A stretch of DNA of 15,228 nucleotides from contig CAYPIE010000123.1 in assembly GCA_964410665.1 (NCBI GenBank), forward strand, positions 1 through 15,228, given 5' to 3'. The DNA comes from CAYPIE01 sp964410665 (GTDB lineage: Bacteria; Planctomycetota; Planctomycetia; Gemmatales; Gemmataceae). The position numbers were made by a program, and so were the translations under genes. Positions 8,019-12,280 of this stretch are shown here, piece by piece. Each line of letters begins with the position of its first letter. Within the stretch, counting starts at the first letter, position 1. Below the pieces are notes generated by a model. The model had not been told where the DNA came from. It worked only from the letters and a program-made list of their open reading frames with translations, and did no database searches.

Positions 8019-8255
8019 CTAGCGAAACACTCGATGGACTCGGACCGGATGACCGCAGTGAAGGCACCGATGCGTCGGTAATTCCAGCCAGTCAGGAACG
8101 TGTCCCCAAAGAAAACGCCACATGCCCAGGCTCAGGATGGTCAAGAGATGTTCTGCTCGTGGACCCAAGCGTGGACGTGTCGGCACAGTGACATCACAAT
8201 AGCGGCAATAACCCACAGCACAGGATCGCAACGCAGCAAGATTGCTCTGTGACAT
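8019..8255 (-). CDS. Small zinc-ribbon protein with a hydrophobic segment (78 aa)
   Basis: The ATG at 8255-8253 is preceded by a near-perfect Shine-Dalgarno AAGGAGGT (8268-8261) five bases upstream, which decides the start over longer versions of the frame. Two CxxC pairs (Cys17/Cys20 in YCRYCD and Cys64/Cys67 in CLHCGH) could hold one zinc ion. Between them lies a hydrophobic stretch, HLLTILSLGMWRFLWG (residues 36-51), that could be one membrane segment or a buried hairpin. Small planctomycete proteins with a Cys pair, a LLTxLTxGLWxxxW-like stretch and a second Cys pair are familiar as uncharacterised zinc-ribbon proteins; that resemblance is from memory. Its function is unknown. It lies downstream of the phosphatase gene on the same strand, 197 bases away, so it could be a separate unit or get read-through. 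Confidence 0.72.
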   Translation of the reverse strand: MSQSNLAALRSCAVGYCRYCDVTVPTRPRLGPRAEHLLTILSLGMWRFLWGHVPDWLELPTHRCLHCGHPVRVHRVFR

Positions 8256-8260
8256 AAGGC

Positions 8261-8268
8261 ACCTCCTT
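8261..8268 (-). promoter_or_regulatory. Strong Shine-Dalgarno of the zinc-ribbon gene
   Basis: On the minus strand the bases read AAGGAGGT, complementary to the 16S anti-SD, with five bases (GCCTT) before the ATG. This is the best ribosome binding site in the window and the main argument that the 78-codon frame is a real gene. Confidence 0.8.
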
Positions 8269-8389
8269 GGTGAAAACGCGATCGGGGAAGCCAAACGGGA
8301 GGTTGACCATCTCAGAGAATAGCTTGGGAAACCGCCGCGAGGAAGCGATTCCGCGAGACGATGGTGAGAAAAACGTCCGGTTACGCAAG

Positions 8390-8401
8390 ATTTGATCAAA
8401 T
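8390..8401. promoter_or_regulatory. 12-base perfect palindrome ATTTGATCAAAT
   Basis: ATTTGATCAAAT (8390-8401) equals its own reverse complement. It lies 135 bases upstream of the zinc-ribbon start and 52 bases after the phosphatase stop. The half-site ATTTGA recurs in the inverted repeat at 8445-8460. It could be a regulator site for the small gene; no clear promoter was found beside it. Confidence 0.3.
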
Positions 8402-8432
8402 GATCGAGGCGAAAGTGAAAACAACCCGCTAC

Positions 8433-8460
8433 AAAGCAGTGCTTTCAAATAATCATTTGA
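8433..8460 (-). other. Small hairpins at the 3' end of the phosphatase gene
   Basis: Reading on the minus strand, TCAAAT and ATTTGA (8460-8445) pair around the four bases GATT, overlapping the TGA stop. They are followed by AAAGC and GCTTT (8445-8433) around ACT. Stems are short (six and five pairs) and only a loose T-rich stretch follows, so this is at best a weak terminator of the operon. Confidence 0.35.
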
Positions 8461-9832
8461 TAATTTCCAGCCCGAGAATCGACACATCGTCGCGAGGCCC
8501 CTTTTGGTGACACCATCGTTGCACCGAGCGGGACAGCAAGTCGACCGTCGCTTCCAGGGGCCGCTGTTTGCCGAGTTCCAAGACTTCCAACATCCGGCGG
8601 TCGCCAAATTGGTTGAGTTCTGCGTCCATCGCTTCGGGTATACCGTCGGAATACAGAAAGAGGCGGTCCCCTGCATCCAGCTGGACCGATTGTGCTTCGT
8701 AAGGCATATCCGGGACCCAGCCGACGGCGATACTCGCACTCTTCACCATGTGCAGCTGCCCAGTTTTTGTTTGGTGAATAATCGGTGGATGGCCGGCACC
8801 GACAAAGTCAAAGCGTAGGGTTTCTAAATCGAGCACACCATAAGTCATCGTGAAGTAGAGGCCGTTTTGCTCCTCCATCGGAAAGCGACGGTTGAGCTCC
8901 GCGGCGACTTCAATAGGTGGGGTGACCTGCAACGACTTTTTGTCATCGCCGGGTCGGATCAATAATGAAGTTGCGGATGCTTGGGGACTGAGCAAGCGGC
9001 CGATCGCGACGGCAAGCAGTGACGACGCCACGCCGTGGCCACTGACATCCACCACAAACGCAGCAAGGTGACGGTCATCCAGCAGAAAGAAGTTTAAGAA
9101 ATCGCCGGCGAGCTCATCACAGGGAAAATACTTCCAGGCGAAGTGGATCCGCTCGGTCCGCGGCAAACTCCGGGGCAACAACGACTGCTGGACTTTCGCG
9201 GCCGCGTGGAGATCGCGGGTCATCCGCTGATTTAATTGTTCGAGCCGATCGTTCCATTCCTGCAGCTGCGCTTTGGCATCACTGAGTGCTTCGTTGCTAC
9301 GCATCAACTCGCGATTCTTCTCGACAGCGTTCTCGAAGGTCGAAATGAGTAAGTTCAACACTTGTTGCCGACCGGCCTGAATGGAAAAATCCTTGCCACC
9401 CAGATGTACATTGAGTTGTTCGTGATTGGGATGCTCATCGGTCACCGGAGTCGCCAGAAGATCCCTCACCCGAGCGAGAAGATAATCCGGATCATACGGC
9501 TTGGTGACATAGTTATCCGCCCCAGACCGTAAGCCTTCGATGACATCCTGGGGATCGGACAAAGTGGATAGTAAGATGACGGGAATCGAACGAAATGCTG
9601 CATCGGTTTTGATGGCATGACATAACTCATAGCCGGTCATTTCCGGCATCTCGATGTCGGTAATCACTAGATCGGGACGTTGCTGGCGAATCCGCTCCAG
9701 CGCCACGGCACCATTTTCGGCGATGACGGTTTGGTAGCCTGCTTGCTCAAGCTTGCCTTCAAGGAGTCGAGCCTGAACGCGTGAGTCTTCGGCGATCAGG
9801 ATCGAGATCGACGGATTCGCGGACTGGGCCAT
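8453..9832 (-). CDS. Response regulator with PP2C-type phosphatase output (RsbU-like, 459 aa)
   Basis: An N-terminal receiver (about 8-125) has acidic residues Glu15/Asp16, phospho-acceptor Asp59 in VITDIEMP and Lys111 in VTKPYD. A linker follows with LNLLISTFENAV and a heptad-rich segment (about 170-220) likely to form a coiled coil. The PPM/PP2C domain (about 230-459) shows QQSLLP, AGDF, DVSGHGVASSL, GAGHPP, LYSDGIPEAMD and RDDVSI; the Asp residues in AGDF, DVSGHG, SDG and DD are the expected metal ligands. Such proteins dephosphorylate anti-sigma-factor antagonists in partner-switching pathways in the cytoplasm. The ATG at 9832-9830 is chosen because GGAGGGG (9844-9838) lies just upstream and the receiver begins at once; an upstream start would add 26 residues inside cheB. 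One base separates it from the cheB stop (TGATATG), so translation is probably coupled. No anti-sigma or antagonist gene is present. Confidence 0.92.
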   Translation of the reverse strand: MAQSANPSISILIAEDSRVQARLLEGKLEQAGYQTVIAENGAVALERIRQQRPDLVITDIEMPEMTGYELCHAIKTDAAFRSIPVILLSTLSDPQDVIEGLRSGADNYVTKPYDPDYLLARVRDLLATPVTDEHPNHEQLNVHLGGKDFSIQAGRQQVLNLLISTFENAVEKNRELMRSNEALSDAKAQLQEWNDRLEQLNQRMTRDLHAAAKVQQSLLPRSLPRTERIHFAWKYFPCDELAGDFLNFFLLDDRHLAAFVVDVSGHGVASSLLAVAIGRLLSPQASATSLLIRPGDDKKSLQVTPPIEVAAELNRRFPMEEQNGLYFTMTYGVLDLETLRFDFVGAGHPPIIHQTKTGQLHMVKSASIAVGWVPDMPYEAQSVQLDAGDRLFLYSDGIPEAMDAELNQFGDRRMLEVLELGKQRPLEATVDLLSRSVQRWCHQKGPRDDVSILGLEIIK

Positions 9833-9833
9833 A

Positions 9834-10910
9834 TCAGCCCCTCCGGCTACGTTTGACGTGACGAACAATGGCCGGTGCCAGCTTCGCGAGCGGCAAGACG
9901 CGGTCTGCAAGCCCTAGGTCGACGACCGCTTTGGGCATGCCATACACACTACACCCATCTTCATGTTGCGCAAACACTTGACCACCCCGTTGCTTGATCG
10001 CCTGCGCGCCGGCAGCTCCATCCCTGCCCATCCCCGTCATGACAACTGCCAAGGTCTTTTTGCCAAACACCGCTGCGGCGGTGAGAAATAAAGGATCGAC
10101 AGCCGGTCGACACCCGTGCAATGGCGGCTCTTGGCTCAGTTGGATCCGTGGCTGGCTCTCATCGCCAGTCACGCTCATGTGGAACCCACCCGGGGCGATG
10201 GAAACCGTGCCCGGCTGTAACACTTGACCCTCACTCGCTTCCAATACCCGAACCTCACTCAATACATCCAGTCGGCTTGCCAAGGACGCGGTGAATTGTG
10301 CCGGCATATGTTGCACGACCAGGATCGGGATCGGGAAGTCACTCGGAAACCGTGGCAGAACGAGCTTCAATGCTTCCGGTCCACCTGTAGAGGTGCCCAC
10401 CAAGACGATCTGACACGGGGCACTGACCGGGGGTAAATCTCGCGAATCATCCGGCGAGCGCATTGGTTCCCGTGGACGCAAACTCGCGGACCGACTGCCA
10501 GCACTTCGGTAGGCTCGGATCTTGGCCTCGAGCTGAGTCCGTAAATACTCTCGGTTGGCTTCTGGGTTCCCCAGTGCAGGTTTTAAAATGAAATCAAAGG
10601 CACCTTCCAGGAGGGCATCGGTGGTGACTTGCGCTCCCTCCGCGGTCAAACTGCTGACCATGATGGCCCGCGGACGTAAGCGGCGTGCGGCGATCTCGCG
10701 CAGAAGCGTGATTCCATCCATATCGGGCATCTGCACGTCAAGCGTGAGCAAGTCCGGATCGAGTTGTTCAATCCGAGCGAGCGCATCCAAACCATTTTTG
10801 CCGCTCCCAACCACCTCCACACCCGGTAATTCTCGGAGGGTATGTGTTAGCGTCTGGCGATAAAGTGCCGAGTCATCGACGACCAAAATGCGTACTGCAG
10901 GATCAGCCAC
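9834..10910 (-). CDS. cheB: Chemotaxis-type protein-glutamate methylesterase/glutaminase CheB
   Basis: Numbered from the GTG at 10910-10908, the 358-residue product has a receiver (about 6-125) with Asp12/Asp13, phospho-acceptor Asp58 in TLDVQMPDMDG and Lys110 in LKPA. A Pro/Ser/Arg-rich linker (135-165) leads to the C-terminal methylesterase (166-358). The catalytic Ser174 (VGTSTGGPEA), His201 (VVQHMPAQFT) and Asp297 (MTGMGRDGAAG) fit the CheB triad, so the enzyme should be active. CheB removes methyl groups from, and deamidates, chemoreceptor glutamates. GTG is preferred: AGGGA (10923-10919) lies eight bases upstream, the length fits the family, and the start overlaps the previous stop as GTGGCTGA. 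An ATG at 10958 is possible and would add 16 residues. The gene lies between a CheY-like gene and a REC-PP2C gene; no CheR is in the window. Confidence 0.93.
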   Translation of the reverse strand: MADPAVRILVVDDSALYRQTLTHTLRELPGVEVVGSGKNGLDALARIEQLDPDLLTLDVQMPDMDGITLLREIAARRLRPRAIMVSSLTAEGAQVTTDALLEGAFDFILKPALGNPEANREYLRTQLEAKIRAYRSAGSRSASLRPREPMRSPDDSRDLPPVSAPCQIVLVGTSTGGPEALKLVLPRFPSDFPIPILVVQHMPAQFTASLASRLDVLSEVRVLEASEGQVLQPGTVSIAPGGFHMSVTGDESQPRIQLSQEPPLHGCRPAVDPLFLTAAAVFGKKTLAVVMTGMGRDGAAGAQAIKQRGGQVFAQHEDGCSVYGMPKAVVDLGLADRVLPLAKLAPAIVRHVKRSRRG

Positions 10911-11304
10911 GCGTGGAATCCCTGGAGCCAGCTTGCGAAATGGGTAAGTAACGAACAAACAAATTTTTTAGTCGTTCTTTATCAAACGGTTTTACGATAA
11001 AATCGATTGCCCCAGATTGGATGCATTCCGTCAATTTTTCTTTCTGGTCGACCGCACTAATCATCACCACTCGAGCGGCCGGGTCTTTCTCTCGGATGGC
11101 TTTGAGCGCTGCCACGCCATCCAGATTCGGCATCACAATATCCATGGTCACCAAGCTAGGACGCACTTGTTCGTACAGGTCGAGTGCCTGTGCTCCATCG
11201 CCGGCTTCGGTGATCTCCTGCCACCCCGCCTCCAGGGCAATACTGCGGATGCGTTTACGCATAATCATGGCGTCGTCGACAATCAACAGGTGCGAGGTAG
11301 GCAT
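10903..11304 (-). CDS. Single-domain CheY-like response regulator (133 aa)
   Basis: This is a stand-alone receiver with Asp10/Asp11, phospho-acceptor Asp55 in VTMDIVMPNLDG, Ser83 in VMISAV and Lys105 in FIVKPFD, the full set for aspartyl phosphorylation. No output domain is present, so it should act through protein contacts, as CheY does, or as a phosphate sink. The ATG at 11304 puts the receiver at residue 5. The upstream AAGGG is only two bases from this ATG, so ribosome binding is not textbook; an in-frame ATG at 11355 would add 17 residues but has no SD. It is the first gene of the operon; its last eight bases overlap the cheB start. A candidate promoter and palindrome lie upstream. Sensor kinase: not in the window. 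Confidence 0.88.
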   Translation of the reverse strand: MPTSHLLIVDDAMIMRKRIRSIALEAGWQEITEAGDGAQALDLYEQVRPSLVTMDIVMPNLDGVAALKAIREKDPAARVVMISAVDQKEKLTECIQSGAIDFIVKPFDKERLKNLFVRYLPISQAGSRDSTRG

Positions 11305-11353
11305 AACCCTTGGCTCAGCGGGGAGCGAACGAATACAAACTCTGTGGTGCTTC

Positions 11354-11381
11354 ATGTCCAGCTTGTGCACGAGCTGGTCAT
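11354..11381. promoter_or_regulatory. 28-base near-palindrome upstream of the CheY-like gene, likely operator or leader hairpin
   Basis: The left half is ATG-T-CCAGCT-T-GTG and the right half is its reverse complement except at two symmetric positions (11357/11378 and 11364/11371), so 12 of 14 pairs match. It lies 50 bases upstream of the ATG at 11304 and about ten bases downstream of the proposed -10. It could bind a dimeric regulator or form a hairpin in the mRNA leader. Confidence 0.5.
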
Positions 11382-11391
11382 CATGCGATTT

Positions 11392-11420
11392 ATCATGCCG
11401 AAAACTCGAAAGCCTGTCCA
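11392..11420 (-). promoter_or_regulatory. Candidate sigma70-like promoter of the CheY-CheB-phosphatase operon
   Basis: On the minus strand TGGACA (11420-11415, five of six to consensus) and CATGAT (11397-11392, four of six) are 17 bases apart. Transcription would begin near 11385, giving a leader of about 80 bases that includes the palindrome at 11354-11381. Confidence 0.4.
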
Positions 11421-11570
11421 ATCCGATTAGCGAACATCCTGGGTGATCATCGAGCTTCGAGGCATGTAAATCAGCGCCGTCCACGAGACCAGCTGTGCAC
11501 TGGACCACCTGAGCCAAAAGAAGGGCTCAACCGACGAGGCAATGCAATGTCGAACAAAGTATCCCATCAC

Positions 11571-12017
11571 TTAATGAATCGGTAATCGTTTGACCGTGCG
11601 GATTCCCCCGCTCAAAAAACCGTGCAGCGTGGTCCCGGTGAGAAAGATACATGGCATTTGCACGAGAAGTAAATTGATTACCAGCAGGTCGAAAGGCCAC
11701 CAAAGGTAGAACAATACCGTGGAGAAACTCAGCAAGTAAAACAGTCCATAGACCAGTAGCCGGCTTCGGGAGTACGACTCCGCCCAGTGTACCCCGGCGA
11801 GCTTCATGCCGACGGAGCGGTGATCCGCTGGCAGCAAGGCCGCGAGTAAGTATGCCAGCGAAACCGCCAGGAACACAATCTTTGACTGGATCCCGTCGTA
11901 TCCGCAGGGAAGACAGATGCAAGCGGTCCCAGTCAGGACGATTGTGAAGTTCACCAGCGAAGCTGCTAGCTTTTCATGCCAATAGGTCCGCCGAAACTTC
12001 GCATTCTCATAACACAT
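11571..12017 (-). CDS. Small integral membrane protein, divergent RDD-like (148 aa)
   Basis: Four hydrophobic segments are visible: about 17-37, 46-64, 87-107 and 109-126. Two stretches recall the RDD family: DHRSVGMKLAGVHW (65-78), like its GxTxGKxxxGLRV loop, and TTLHGFLSGG (129-138), like its C-terminal LHDxLAGT. The usual Asp after LH is replaced by Gly and the namesake Arg and Asp residues are not clear, so this would be a distant member. RDD proteins are inner-membrane proteins of mixed or unknown function, some linked to transport. The ATG at 12017-12015 is chosen for lack of a better site; a TTG at 12038 would add seven residues, and neither has a visible SD. The frame ends with TAA at 11573-11571. 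It is transcribed in the same direction as its neighbours but with gaps of about 260 bases on both sides, so it is probably a single-gene unit. Confidence 0.6.
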   Translation of the reverse strand: MCYENAKFRRTYWHEKLAASLVNFTIVLTGTACICLPCGYDGIQSKIVFLAVSLAYLLAALLPADHRSVGMKLAGVHWAESYSRSRLLVYGLFYLLSFSTVLFYLWWPFDLLVINLLLVQMPCIFLTGTTLHGFLSGGIRTVKRLPIH

Positions 12018-12073
12018 ACTGACGCCAAGGCGAGGCAAACGGAGGAATAGTGAGCTGTGATCATATAATCAAT

Positions 12074-12099
12074 GTCGATAATGCGTATCGTTTATCGAC
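12074..12099. promoter_or_regulatory. Perfect 8-base inverted repeat upstream of the membrane-protein gene
   Basis: GTCGATAA (12074-12081) and TTATCGAC (12092-12099) are exact reverse complements spaced by ten bases, about one helical turn centre to centre plus. The repeat lies 57 bases upstream of the ATG at 12017 and downstream of a TTGACA/GATATT pair, so an operator is plausible. Confidence 0.35.
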
Positions 12100-12112
12100 G
12101 AGGGTTCGTGCC

Positions 12113-12143
12113 AATATCTGAAAGTATATGGATAATCTGTCAA
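12113..12143 (-). promoter_or_regulatory. Weak promoter candidate for the membrane-protein gene
   Basis: A perfect -35 hexamer TTGACA (minus strand 12143-12138) is followed after 19 bases by GATATT (12118-12113), four of six to the -10 consensus. The spacer is longer than ideal. Confidence 0.25.
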
Positions 12144-12280
12144 CTTTGTGCAGTGCAACCGAAACCCATGGAAGCATGCAGCCGAACCTGTTTGGGCCGT
12201 TTCCTTGATGAGAGCAAGATTCTTTGGGTCGCGATCCTTGTTTGCTCCGGGAGAGCTGACGCGATACTAGCATGAGGACG

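Larger units (their letters stand above)
11305..11570 (-). other. Non-coding gap between the membrane-protein gene and the CheY-like gene
   Basis: The frame of the CheY-like gene stays open further upstream but has no receiver-family residues there, so it is taken as non-coding. The gap holds a candidate promoter (11392-11420), a large near-palindrome (11354-11381) and a small TGAGCC/GGCTCA hairpin (11510-11529). The small hairpin has a T-rich loop and could weakly end transcription of the membrane-protein gene. Confidence 0.5.
12018..12280 (-). other. Intergenic region upstream of the membrane-protein gene, downstream of the CBM6 protein gene
   Basis: No credible gene was seen. It contains a perfect inverted repeat (12074-12099) and a weak promoter candidate on the minus strand: TTGACA (12143-12138) and GATATT (12118-12113), with a long 19-base spacer. 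No convincing terminator follows the TAG at 12281; only a four-pair GCTC/GAGC stem was seen. Confidence 0.45.

Noticed and set aside
7982..8191. 69-codon plus-strand frame between the giant gene and the phosphatase
   Set aside because: Antisense to the zinc-ribbon gene, which has a far better SD and conserved cysteines.
8194..8739. 181-codon minus-strand frame across the 3' end of the phosphatase gene
   Set aside because: It overlaps the conserved PP2C C-terminus (SDGIPEAMD, RDDVSI) in another phase and has no SD.
11317..11517. N-terminal extension of the CheY-like protein to 204 residues
   Set aside because: The extra 71 residues show no conserved motif, run through the proposed promoter and palindrome, and stand-alone receivers start a few residues before the acidic pair, as the ATG at 11304 gives.
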